Shown: positions 1-6,105, numbered from the stretch's first letter. The stretch: DNA of 6,105 bases from an uncultured Mollicutes bacterium (GCA_947174685.1 CAMWJY010000056.1:1-6105); one strand, 5' to 3'. Numbers and translations are program-made. Notes: generated by a model not told the origin, from the letters alone.

Positions 1-1
1 T

Positions 2-937
2 ATGTATACTTTACCATTCTCTAAATCTACTGAAGTTCTTTATTATAATTTAACAGAATTTGAAAATAATGGATGGGAAGTTCCTACTACATGGGAAGAG
101 ATGATGGACCTATGTCAAACAATTAAGCTTCTAAAAGATGGAGATAAAGAAAAATATCCAAACATCATTCCTTTAGGTATTGATAGTGAAGCTAACTTAT
201 TTATCACTTTATGTGAACAAACAGGTTCTCCATATACTTCAGCAACAGGAAACCATTATTTGTTTAATAATCAAAAAAATCAAGAAATCGTAACAAAATT
301 CAGAGATTGGCATCAAGAGGGATTATTTACTACTCAAAAGGTTTTAGGTAGTTATACATCATCTTTATTTACTGCAACTGATAGAACTAAGGCTTATAGC
401 TTTATGTCAATTGGTTCTACTGGTGGTGCATCTCACCAATATCCAACAGGCGATGCATTTAAAGTAGGTGTTGCTCCAGTTCCTGTATGGGAGGATAGCC
501 CTTTAAAGACTATTTCTCAAGGACCAAGCTTATGTTTATTCAATAAGGAAGATCCTCAAGAAGTATTAGCTTCATGGATTTTTGTTAAGGATTATTTATT
601 ACAACCAGATTTCCAAGCTCAATTCTCTTATGCTAGTGGATATAACCCAGTGTTAAAATCTGCAGTTAATGGTATCTTATATGGTCAAGGAGATGCTGGA
701 AAAGATATTACATATCAAGAATGGTTAGACAAGGGAGAAGGTACTTCTTCAAAAGGCTTAATTGCTTTAACTGCAAAGCTTTCTAGTACTTTAGCAGATA
801 ATTATTATACATCTCCAGCATTTATTGGATCTTCTACAGCTCGTGATCAGGTTGGTTCATTATTTGTAGCAGCAATTACAAAGTCTAAATCAGTAAGCGA
901 TGCATTCAGAGATGCAATTTTAGAGTGTGAAGATTAA
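2..937 (+). CDS. ABC transporter extracellular solute-binding protein (family 1), 5'-truncated
   Basis: This is the C-terminal 311 residues of a substrate-binding protein of the SBP_bac_1 (MalE/UgpB-like) group, which delivers a solute, usually a sugar or oligosaccharide, to an ABC importer on the outer face of the membrane. The visible part opens with the hinge-type motif LPFSKSTEVLYYN (residues 4-16), followed by VPTTWEEMMDLC (27-38), which is typical of these proteins. Residues 152-164 (FKVGVAPVPVWED) and 189-216 (a helix with ASWIFVKDYLL, then SYASGYNPV) match the late core segments where a Gly-Tyr-x-Pro turn is usual. Family members are commonly over 400 residues and begin with a lipoprotein leader, so about 100 or more N-terminal residues lie upstream; the ATG at base 2 is almost certainly an internal methionine. 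The gene ends in tandem TAA TAA stops. The nuclease lipoprotein gene starts 21 bases later, so they are probably co-transcribed. The substrate cannot be read from sequence; the sugar assignment is by family only. Confidence 0.88.
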   Translation: MYTLPFSKSTEVLYYNLTEFENNGWEVPTTWEEMMDLCQTIKLLKDGDKEKYPNIIPLGIDSEANLFITLCEQTGSPYTSATGNHYLFNNQKNQEIVTKFRDWHQEGLFTTQKVLGSYTSSLFTATDRTKAYSFMSIGSTGGASHQYPTGDAFKVGVAPVPVWEDSPLKTISQGPSLCLFNKEDPQEVLASWIFVKDYLLQPDFQAQFSYASGYNPVLKSAVNGILYGQGDAGKDITYQEWLDKGEGTSSKGLIALTAKLSSTLADNYYTSPAFIGSSTARDQVGSLFVAAITKSKSVSDAFRDAILECED

Positions 938-942
938 TAAAA

Positions 943-950
943 AGAAGAAG
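943..950 (+). promoter_or_regulatory. Weak, purine-rich ribosome binding site for the SNase lipoprotein gene
   Basis: The 21-base gap after the solute-binding protein gene contains AGAAGAAG ending eight bases before the ATG at 959. It lacks a GGAG core, unlike the sites upstream of the two region 2 genes (4731 and 5753). Translation may therefore be weaker or partly coupled to the upstream gene. The gap has no room for a separate promoter or terminator, which supports one transcript. Confidence 0.45.
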
Positions 951-958
951 TTGATATT

Positions 959-2212
959 ATGAAAAAAATACGTAATGTATTATTAATTTTATGTTTTGTC
1001 GTAGGATTAGGATTCTTTGCTTCTTGTGGAAAAGAAGAAGAACCTGGATATATTGACTATGTTGAACAAACAAAATTAAATATTAATGTTACGGCATCCC
1101 ATCAGTTTTTTGGTGAAGATGGCATTGCATTTGCAACACTAGTTCGTTGTGTTGATGGTGATACAGCAATATTTGTTGCCAACGAAAAAGAATTTACAGC
1201 TCGTTTTTTAGGTGTAGATACTCCTGAATCAACTGGTCAAGTAGAAAAGTGGGGAAAAACAGCATCTAAATTTACGGCATCTAAATTGACAAATGCTGTG
1301 TCTTTAGTTGTTCAAACTAATGGAGGAGCTGCACAACTAGATACAACAGGTAGTCGTTATTTAACATACATTTGGTACAAGCCAGCTGAAGACGCAGACT
1401 ATCGTTTAATTAATCTAGAGCTTGTTCAAGAGGGTTTGTCTTATGGTAAATCTGAAACAGCACCTCTTTATAAGGATGTATTGGTTGCTGCCGAAGGTCA
1501 AGCTATTCAACAAAAGCTAAGAATCTTTGGTAATGAAATTGACGAAAACTTCTTTTATGGTGATGCTAAACAAGTAACAATTAAACATATTTTAGAAAAT
1601 TCTGCTTCACTTCTTGCTGAAAATGCAAAAGTAAGATTTGAAGCTACTGTAGTTAGAAAAGACGGATTATATGTTTATGTTCAAGATTATGATGCGGAAA
1701 CTGACAAGGTATTTTCTTTGTTATTATATACTGGATATAACTTTGAGTCTAAAAAGTTAGTTGTTGCTAATAGAGTTTCTATATGTGGAACTGTTCAAGA
1801 ATATGAGGGAAATATCCAAGTTTCTGGTTTAAGAGACACTGCATCTAAGAATCCAGACAATCTACAATACATAGACCAAAATTATGAAATTAAAACTACA
1901 CCAGTTACAGCAGATGAGTTAATTAATGCAACTGCTAATATGGAACGTTTATTTGTAAAACTTGAAAATGTAAAAGTTACTCGCCTATGGACTACTCAAG
2001 AAGGAAATAGTGCAGGAGCTATAACTATTACTGGTCAAGTAGGTGGCAAAACTGTTACAATTCGTACAACAGTTTTAAGAGTTAATTATGAGCTTGTTAC
2101 TGAGAGTTATTTTGATGGAAAAACAATTACAGTAATGGGATTTATAGAAACATTCAACGGAGCAAAGCAAATTAAACTTGTTTCTGTTGATGATGTTGCT
2201 TTTGTAGAATAA
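959..2212 (+). CDS. Surface lipoprotein nuclease: thermonuclease (SNase) domain plus two OB-fold-like domains
   Basis: This 417-residue protein should cleave DNA and/or RNA outside the cell while anchored by lipid. Residues 1-23 form a leader with charged start KKIR, a hydrophobic core and a lipobox ending FASC, so Cys23 is the probable lipidated residue; Phe at -3 is slightly non-standard. The SNase-like domain (about 56-195) keeps every key residue of staphylococcal nuclease by motif alignment: VDGDT (Asp66 and Asp68, matching Asp19 and Asp21), ARFLGVDTPES (Arg82, Asp87 and Glu90, matching Arg35, Asp40 and Glu43), and GSRYLTYIW (Arg133, matching Arg87). It is therefore predicted to be active and calcium-dependent. 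Residues about 203-293 and 312-417 look like two OB-fold-like domains, with patterns such as LYVYVQDY, then RVSICGTVQEYEGNIQVSG, and a final VMGFIETFNGAKQIKLVSV. The arrangement recalls the SNase and OB part of Bacillus subtilis YhcR, without its phosphatase domain. It sits between the solute-binding protein gene and another OB-fold lipoprotein gene. Confidence 0.92.
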   Translation: MKKIRNVLLILCFVVGLGFFASCGKEEEPGYIDYVEQTKLNINVTASHQFFGEDGIAFATLVRCVDGDTAIFVANEKEFTARFLGVDTPESTGQVEKWGKTASKFTASKLTNAVSLVVQTNGGAAQLDTTGSRYLTYIWYKPAEDADYRLINLELVQEGLSYGKSETAPLYKDVLVAAEGQAIQQKLRIFGNEIDENFFYGDAKQVTIKHILENSASLLAENAKVRFEATVVRKDGLYVYVQDYDAETDKVFSLLLYTGYNFESKKLVVANRVSICGTVQEYEGNIQVSGLRDTASKNPDNLQYIDQNYEIKTTPVTADELINATANMERLFVKLENVKVTRLWTTQEGNSAGAITITGQVGGKTVTIRTTVLRVNYELVTESYFDGKTITVMGFIETFNGAKQIKLVSVDDVAFVE

Positions 2213-2216
2213 TATA

Positions 2217-2224
2217 AGAAAGGG
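2217..2224 (+). promoter_or_regulatory. Ribosome binding site for the OB-fold lipoprotein gene
   Basis: AGAAAGGG lies six bases upstream of the ATG at 2231, inside an 18-base gap after the nuclease stop codon. It fixes the start at 2231, which is followed directly by a lipoprotein leader. The short gap leaves no space for a terminator or a separate promoter. Confidence 0.6.
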
Positions 2225-2230
2225 AAAATT

Positions 2231-4630
2231 ATGAAAAAAATTGGAAAATTAGCCGTAATGGGCTTATTAGCTACATTAGGAGTTACAGCTTTAGCTTCTT
2301 GTGGTGGAAACGATTTGGCAAAAGAACTTTTAACAAAGGTTATTATTGTCCAAAAAGGTGAAAATGTATCAGCAGACTTTGTTATTCCTAAGTCTATTGT
2401 ACATCAAGGAAAAACTTATGATATAGCATGGACATCAAGTGATGAATCTGTATTATCCTTTGAGGAAAGAACAGAAAAAGATGGTTCAGTTAAATATTAT
2501 GCAGACATTCATCGCCCATTTGATGCAGATGCTGATGTTACTTTGACAGCTACTGTTGATGCAAATGGAAAAAAGGCTTCTGAATCATTTAAGACAACTG
2601 TTGAAAAGATTGATTTCGAAAAAGCTGCAGTTGCTAATTTAGGTATTGCTGCATCTTACAATAGAGAGGATATTGAAGAGCCTGCAGTAGTAAATCTTCC
2701 TACAAGTACTAGTGAATATAAGGATGTAATCAATTATACTTATGCTCTTGAGGGTACTTCAGATTCTGTTAAATTAGAAAACGGAACTAAATTAACAGTT
2801 GATCCTTCAAGTGGAGCTAAAGAGGTTGTTGATTTAAAGGTTACTGCTACAAGCAGTGTTACTAAGGACATTATTGTAAAGGTAAATGTTAACCAAGTAA
2901 CTTATTCTTCAATTGAAGAATATGATGCAGCAGAGGAAAAAACAGTAATTACTGTAAAGGGTATTATTGTTGCAAGAGAACCATATTCAGCAAGCTATAA
3001 GAATGCAACTCTTTATTTACAAGATATTAGTGGTAAGGGTGGATATGATGCATATCGTATCAAATGTGATTCTGAAGAAAAATTCAATAAGGATTTAGCA
3101 ATTGGTAATGCTATTCTTGTTACAGGTGAAAAGGCTCTTTATAATGGTTTAAGAGAATTCAATGCAGGCTGTACTTATGAGGTTGCTTCTACTGGTAAGG
3201 CATATAAGGATACTGATGTAACAGAACTTATTAAGACAGATGCTTCAAAGGTTTCTTTAGACTTACAATGTCAATTGATTCATTTTAATAGCTTACCTGT
3301 TGTAAAAGTTGATGCAGAAGATACAAAGGGTCGTTGGAACATTACTGTTGGTGATGAAAAAGATTCAAATAAGCAATTTGTTGTTCGTATTGATACTGGT
3401 TTATTACCAATAACTACTGATGCTTATAAAGCTATTAAGGATTTAAATATTTCTGTTGGCGATGTTATTAGTGCAAAGGGAGTTGCTGGTTGGTCTAAGA
3501 AGGCACAATTATTCCCATTAGCAGCAGATTCAATTGTTATTGAATCAAAGGGTGGATCAACAAAACCAGAAACACCTGTAGTATCAACATTTACTGGCGT
3601 TGTAACTGATGCTGGCTTTAAGGATGATACAGCTAAGGTTAGATGCTTTGCATTAGTACAAAATGCAGATGGTGCAGCAAAATATGTTACTTGTGAGGTT
3701 GCAGTTGATGCAACAAATACAGTTGATGCAATTCATGCAGCTTGGAATGCTAAGTTCGTTGTTGGAAAGTCAGCAACAGTAACTGCTGAAAATAAAGAAT
3801 ATCACGGATTAAATCAATTTGTAGTTGCTTGGGATAAGCTAGCTACAGATGTTACTTTAGGCGCTGATGGCACCACTCCTGCTTTCTTAGATATTACTAG
3901 CAAGGTTACAGCTGGTGAAGATTTAAAGGCATTACAAGGTGTTCTTGTAAAAGTAACAGGTGTTTGTGTAGTTAGTGGTTCTAATTATACAATTCAAACT
4001 GCTGATGGAAAATCTATCTTAGTTTATTTTGATAGAGCTTTCTATGATGGTAAAGCAAGTGATTTATTAAAGGCTGGAAACACATATACTGTTTCTGGAT
4101 TCTTAAACTGGTATGATAATCCACAAGTTACTCCAATTAGCGAAGATAAGTGTGTTGTTCTAGTTGCTGAAGGAGAAGAACCAAAACCAGAATTACCAGC
4201 AGGTGTATTAGCAAGCTGTACTTTCAATAAAGCTTTTGAAAACGGCTTTACTTACATTGATAGTAAAACTTATGGTGATTCATATTATAGTGATGGTGGT
4301 TTGAAATTAAACAATGAAGGTTGTGGTGTTAAGTCTTCTACATTTACTGCAGTAAATTCTTGTGAGGTTGTAATCAAAATTAATAAATTAAATGAGAATA
4401 CTAGAACCGCTGCTTCTACAGATGTTTTCACAGTTAAAGCTTATAATGCGGCTGGTGAAGTTGTAGATACAAAAACATTAACTTCAGTTGCAGAAGGCGA
4501 TGGCAATACAGTTACTTTAAGTGGAACAGGAATTGTTTATGTTGAGGTAGTTATGACGGGATATCCTTCTAATGGTACTACATGTTATAATGTAAATTTA
4601 GGTGCTGTAGTGGTTAAGAGTGTGGCATAA
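2231..4630 (+). CDS. Large surface lipoprotein with Ig-like domains and multiple OB-fold-like modules; no catalytic domain seen
   Basis: This 799-residue protein has no recognisable enzyme motif; its exact function is unknown to me. The leader ends in a clean lipobox LASC (Cys24), so it should be anchored outside the cell. Residues about 33-127 resemble an atrophied bacterial Ig-like domain (IVIP-type strand near 50, then YDIAWTSSDESVLSF at 63-77). Residues about 140-222 look like a second beta-sandwich. Four OB-fold-like modules follow, at about 224-330, 335-437, 453-545 and 554-647. They share a loose pattern: a K/V-x-G-x-V strand, a YLQD or TIQTADG strand, a GN/GK turn before V-T-G/V-T-A, then a Y-x-G/N segment. 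Low-complexity linkers containing KPETP (445-449) and EEPKPELP (649-656) separate groups of domains. Residues 659-799 form a final beta-rich domain resembling carbohydrate-binding-type sandwiches. OB folds and operon position after a nuclease suggest it binds nucleic acid or carbohydrate at the surface; this is inference. The gene ends 26 bases before a terminator hairpin. Confidence 0.85.
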   Translation: MKKIGKLAVMGLLATLGVTALASCGGNDLAKELLTKVIIVQKGENVSADFVIPKSIVHQGKTYDIAWTSSDESVLSFEERTEKDGSVKYYADIHRPFDADADVTLTATVDANGKKASESFKTTVEKIDFEKAAVANLGIAASYNREDIEEPAVVNLPTSTSEYKDVINYTYALEGTSDSVKLENGTKLTVDPSSGAKEVVDLKVTATSSVTKDIIVKVNVNQVTYSSIEEYDAAEEKTVITVKGIIVAREPYSASYKNATLYLQDISGKGGYDAYRIKCDSEEKFNKDLAIGNAILVTGEKALYNGLREFNAGCTYEVASTGKAYKDTDVTELIKTDASKVSLDLQCQLIHFNSLPVVKVDAEDTKGRWNITVGDEKDSNKQFVVRIDTGLLPITTDAYKAIKDLNISVGDVISAKGVAGWSKKAQLFPLAADSIVIESKGGSTKPETPVVSTFTGVVTDAGFKDDTAKVRCFALVQNADGAAKYVTCEVAVDATNTVDAIHAAWNAKFVVGKSATVTAENKEYHGLNQFVVAWDKLATDVTLGADGTTPAFLDITSKVTAGEDLKALQGVLVKVTGVCVVSGSNYTIQTADGKSILVYFDRAFYDGKASDLLKAGNTYTVSGFLNWYDNPQVTPISEDKCVVLVAEGEEPKPELPAGVLASCTFNKAFENGFTYIDSKTYGDSYYSDGGLKLNNEGCGVKSSTFTAVNSCEVVIKINKLNENTRTAASTDVFTVKAYNAAGEVVDTKTLTSVAEGDGNTVTLSGTGIVYVEVVMTGYPSNGTTCYNVNLGAVVVKSVA

Positions 4631-4656
4631 GTCATACATTTTATAAAAAAAGTTTT

Positions 4657-4696
4657 GAGATAAGGCTTAATTGCTTTATCTCTTTTCTTTTTTCTC
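4657..4696 (+). terminator. Rho-independent terminator closing the solute-binding/nuclease/OB-fold operon
   Basis: A ten-base stem, GAGATAAGGC at 4657-4666 pairing with GCTTTATCTC at 4673-4682 with one G-U pair, encloses the six-base loop TTAATT. It is followed at once by a T-rich run at 4683-4693 broken by one C. An A-rich tract lies just upstream (4644-4651), so AAAAAAG can pair with CTTTTTT across a small internal bulge. The site may therefore also terminate transcripts on the opposite strand, although no minus-strand gene is visible here. Confidence 0.9.
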
Positions 4697-4703
4697 AAAA
4701 TCA

Positions 4704-4720
4704 TGTTATAATCATATTAT
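4704..4720 (+). promoter_or_regulatory. Extended -10 promoter for the endonuclease lipoprotein gene
   Basis: TGTTATAAT at 4704-4712 is a perfect TATAAT hexamer with an upstream TGn extension, as in extended -10 sigma-A promoters. At 16-18 bases upstream, only T-rich sequence from the terminator tail is available and it matches TTGACA poorly, so the extended -10 probably compensates. Transcription would begin near 4719, giving a leader of about 20 bases that already carries the ribosome binding site. An overlapping TATTAT at 4715-4720 is a weaker alternative. Confidence 0.7.
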
Positions 4721-4730
4721 GTAGAAGATT

Positions 4731-4735
4731 GGAGG
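4731..4735 (+). promoter_or_regulatory. Ribosome binding site that decides the endonuclease start
   Basis: GGAGG lies five bases before the ATG at 4741. A TTG at 4729 is in frame and upstream, but it overlaps this Shine-Dalgarno sequence and would add four residues before a normal lipoprotein leader. The ATG at 4741 is therefore the real start. Confidence 0.85.
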
Positions 4736-4740
4736 CCATT

Positions 4741-5754
4741 ATGAAAAAACTACTTTCATTTTTATGTTTATTATTTTTATCTTTGAGTTTGATATCATGC
4801 AAAGAAAATCCAAACACTGAACCTATTACACCTGAATATATTATTCGCTTTGATTCTGTAGGAGGAACGCCTGTACCTCTGCAAAATGTATTAGAAGGTG
4901 AATTTGCCAATAAACCAGAAGATCCTATCCGAAGTGGTTATACCTTTGAAGGATGGTTTTTGGATGGGGAAGAATTTGATTTCACAAAAGAAATTGTGAG
5001 TAATGTTCGTTTGGTTGCAAAATGGACCAAACAAACAAGTAGCTTAACAGGATACTATGAACCAATGAATGGACATTTAGATAGTACTTTTAAAACCACT
5101 TTGCATAAGCTACTTAAGGATACCCACACTATAAAACGCTCCTATTCTCAGCTATGGGATGACCTAGCCAAATTAGATCAAGACCCTAATAATAAGGATA
5201 ATATTTTATGTATATATACTGGAAGGTCTATTCCAATTGCAAATCGTGATAAGGGGAGTGGTGGAAGTAATATTTGGAATCGTGAGCATTCATGGCCAAA
5301 CAGTCATGGGTTTAGTTCTCAAGATTATTATGCATATACAGATCTTCATCACTTATTTGCTTCAGAGAAAAATATAAACGCAACCCGTGGAAATAAAGAT
5401 TTTAATTATGTGCAAAATGGAAATCATGATACCTATGGAAATAAATGGGATAATACCTTCTTTGAGCCTAGAGACGAGGTTAAAGGAGATTTGGCAAGGG
5501 CAATGTTCTACTTGGTAGTACGCTATGATGACCCTGCTGAGCTTGACTTAGAATTGAGTGAAACTGCAACTGGATCTTCTTCAAATAAGACAGGACAATT
5601 AGGAATACTTTCTGTTCTTCTTGAATGGAATATATTAGACCCTGTTAGTGAAGAAGAAAAGGCTAGAAACGAAAAGGCATATTCTATTCAAGGAAATAGA
5701 AATCCATTTGTAGATTATCCTGAATGGATAAGTTATTTATATCCCCAAGCATAG
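4741..5754 (+). CDS. Surface lipoprotein endonuclease: InlB B-repeat plus Endonuclease I (EndA/Bsn-type) domain
   Basis: This 337-residue protein is predicted to be a metal-dependent, sequence-nonspecific nuclease held on the outer membrane face. The leader ends in lipobox LISC (Cys20). Residues about 32-95 form a single Listeria-Bacteroides (InlB B, Flg_new) repeat with the diagnostic motif GYTFEGWFLDGEEFDF (67-82) and the ending LVAKW. This small beta-rich repeat is frequent in surface proteins. The Endonuclease I domain spans about 103-333. It carries NREHSWPNS (180-188), in which Glu182 and His183 match the metal ligand and general base of the beta-beta-alpha-Me nucleases Vvn and EndA. 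DLHHLFAS (201-208) and NATRGN (213-218) follow, with the family asparagine metal ligand in the latter. GDLARAMFYLVVRY (249-262), WNILDPVS (296-303) and QGNRNPFVDYPEW (317-329) are further family signatures. All expected catalytic segments are present, so activity is likely. It has its own promoter after a terminator and probably leads an operon with the DUF2188-like gene 11 bases on. Codons such as CGC, CTC and ACC appear somewhat more often than in the upstream lipoprotein gene. Confidence 0.94.
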   Translation: MKKLLSFLCLLFLSLSLISCKENPNTEPITPEYIIRFDSVGGTPVPLQNVLEGEFANKPEDPIRSGYTFEGWFLDGEEFDFTKEIVSNVRLVAKWTKQTSSLTGYYEPMNGHLDSTFKTTLHKLLKDTHTIKRSYSQLWDDLAKLDQDPNNKDNILCIYTGRSIPIANRDKGSGGSNIWNREHSWPNSHGFSSQDYYAYTDLHHLFASEKNINATRGNKDFNYVQNGNHDTYGNKWDNTFFEPRDEVKGDLARAMFYLVVRYDDPAELDLELSETATGSSSNKTGQLGILSVLLEWNILDPVSEEEKARNEKAYSIQGNRNPFVDYPEWISYLYPQA

Positions 5755-5760
5755 GAGTGA
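5753..5760 (+). promoter_or_regulatory. Ribosome binding site overlapping the endonuclease stop codon
   Basis: AGGAGTGA overlaps the TAG stop of the endonuclease gene (5752-5754) and lies five bases before the ATG at 5766. Such tight packing implies co-transcription, and possibly translational coupling, between the endonuclease and the next gene. Confidence 0.8.
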
Positions 5761-5765
5761 TTTTA

Positions 5766-6105
5766 ATGTATATTGTAAAGAAAAATAAAAAAGGACAATG
5801 GATTGTTATTATCGAAGGAAAGAAAAGAGCCAGTAAGGTATCTGATTCTAAAGTAGAGGCAATTGCTTATGCAACAAAAAAGGCTAAAGATGAGAATACT
5901 ATCTTCCGTGTAGAAGATTCTTCAGGTAAATCTAAGAATAAATTATGGATTATTTTAGTTGTTATACTATTGTTGGTATTAGCAGTAGTAGTCTACTTAA
6001 TTGCAACAGGTAAAATCAAACTCCCTTTATCTTCTGATGAAGATAAACAAAAAACACCTACTGTTATTGTAGAGGGAGAACTGTCTATTCATTTCTTAGA
6101 GCTTG
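5766..6105 (+). CDS. DUF2188-like N-terminal domain with one transmembrane helix; 3'-truncated, possible ComEC-like MBL-fold protein
   Basis: The first 113 residues are visible and the frame is open at the window end. Residues 1-54 resemble the small DUF2188 domain: MYIVKKNKKGQWIVIIEGKKRASK in two short blocks, then a helix with VEAIAYATKKAKDEN (30-44) and a strand ending FRVEDSSGK. Residues about 60-79 (starting LWIILVVILLLVLAVVV) form one strongly hydrophobic transmembrane helix after a lysine-rich stretch (55-59). By the positive-inside rule, the DUF2188 part should be cytoplasmic and the rest outside. A short acidic/lysine linker (89-96) is followed by VEGELSIHFLEL (102-113). As I recall, this is how soluble ComEC/Rec2-type metallo-beta-lactamase-fold domains begin, before a strand leading to an IDAG motif. 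That part is missing here, so the MBL call is tentative. If correct, this would be another membrane-bound hydrolase placed outside and co-expressed with the endonuclease. Confidence 0.75.
   Translation, partial: MYIVKKNKKGQWIVIIEGKKRASKVSDSKVEAIAYATKKAKDENTIFRVEDSSGKSKNKLWIILVVILLLVLAVVVYLIATGKIKLPLSSDEDKQKTPTVIVEGELSIHFLEL

Larger units (their letters stand above)
4631..4740. other. Only sizeable intergenic region: terminator, promoter and leader
   Basis: These 110 bases divide the two transcription units. Every part is accounted for: a short spacer after the OB-fold gene, the terminator hairpin and T-tract, an extended -10 element, and a leader of about 20 bases with the GGAGG site. I see no small gene, riboswitch, operator palindrome other than the terminator stem, or repeat. 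Confidence 0.8.

Noticed and set aside
2..4. ATG at base 2 as the true start of the solute-binding protein
   Set aside because: The protein would begin in the middle of the conserved family core with no signal peptide; the gene runs in from before the window.
4042..4227. Minus-strand open frame of 61 codons
   Set aside because: It is wholly inside the OB-fold lipoprotein gene and has low-complexity Ser/Pro/Asn content typical of antisense reading of an AT-rich gene.
2231..4630. Enzymatic role for the 799-residue lipoprotein, such as a hidden nuclease or phosphatase domain
   Set aside because: I find no HNH, SNase, exonuclease/endonuclease/phosphatase or metallophosphoesterase motif; all segments read as beta-rich binding modules.
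4729..4740. TTG start at 4729 for the endonuclease
   Set aside because: It overlaps the GGAGG ribosome site and would place four extra residues before a standard MKKLL lipoprotein leader; ATG at 4741 is correctly spaced.
4701..4910. Minus-strand open frame of 69 codons
   Set aside because: It lies over the promoter, leader and first codons of the well-supported endonuclease gene, has no recognisable domain, and I see no ribosome site or promoter for it.
1..6105. CRISPR array, insertion sequence, phage genes, tRNA or rRNA
   Set aside because: No direct-repeat array, transposase, terminal inverted repeats, cloverleaf or rRNA-like stretch is visible, and almost all of the window is coding.
1..6105. 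Mycoplasma-type genetic code with TGA as tryptophan
   Set aside because: All genes read through under the standard code with TGG for tryptophan, and no frame needs an internal TGA to be complete.

Overview
The window is AT-rich and reads entirely on the plus strand. It holds one 5'-truncated gene, three complete genes and one 3'-truncated gene. Tryptophan is written TGG, and TGA is not needed to read through any gene, so the standard code applies. AT-richness, many Lys/Asn/Ile residues, GGAG-type ribosome binding sites and a string of lipoproteins with short Mollicutes/Bacilli-style leaders suggest a low-GC Firmicute or a deep Mollicutes relative that keeps the standard code (Acholeplasma, Izemoplasma or RF39-like uncultured lineages, or Erysipelotrichia). 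This placement is inference from composition and gene style.

Region 1 (1-4630) is an apparent operon with gaps of only 21 and 18 bases. It encodes the C-terminal part of an ABC-transporter solute-binding lipoprotein, then a lipoprotein nuclease (thermonuclease/SNase domain plus two OB-fold-like domains), then a 799-residue lipoprotein made of Ig-like domains, about four OB-fold-like modules and a C-terminal beta-sandwich, with no recognisable catalytic domain. A strong intrinsic terminator at 4657-4696 closes this unit.

Region 2 (about 4704-6105) starts with an extended -10 promoter. It encodes a lipoprotein with one InlB-type B-repeat and an Endonuclease I (EndA/Bsn-type, beta-beta-alpha-Me) domain. 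Eleven bases later comes a DUF2188-like protein with one transmembrane helix, cut off by the window end just as a new outside domain begins. Those last residues resemble the opening strand of ComEC-like metallo-beta-lactamase-fold proteins, a tentative reading.

Taken together, the window looks like an extracellular nucleic-acid degradation and scavenging locus. Two unrelated nuclease folds are tethered to the outer face of the membrane, a catalytically empty OB-fold array could hold DNA or RNA, and a solute-binding protein is co-transcribed with them. The individual domain calls for the two nucleases are firm; the joint function is a hypothesis.
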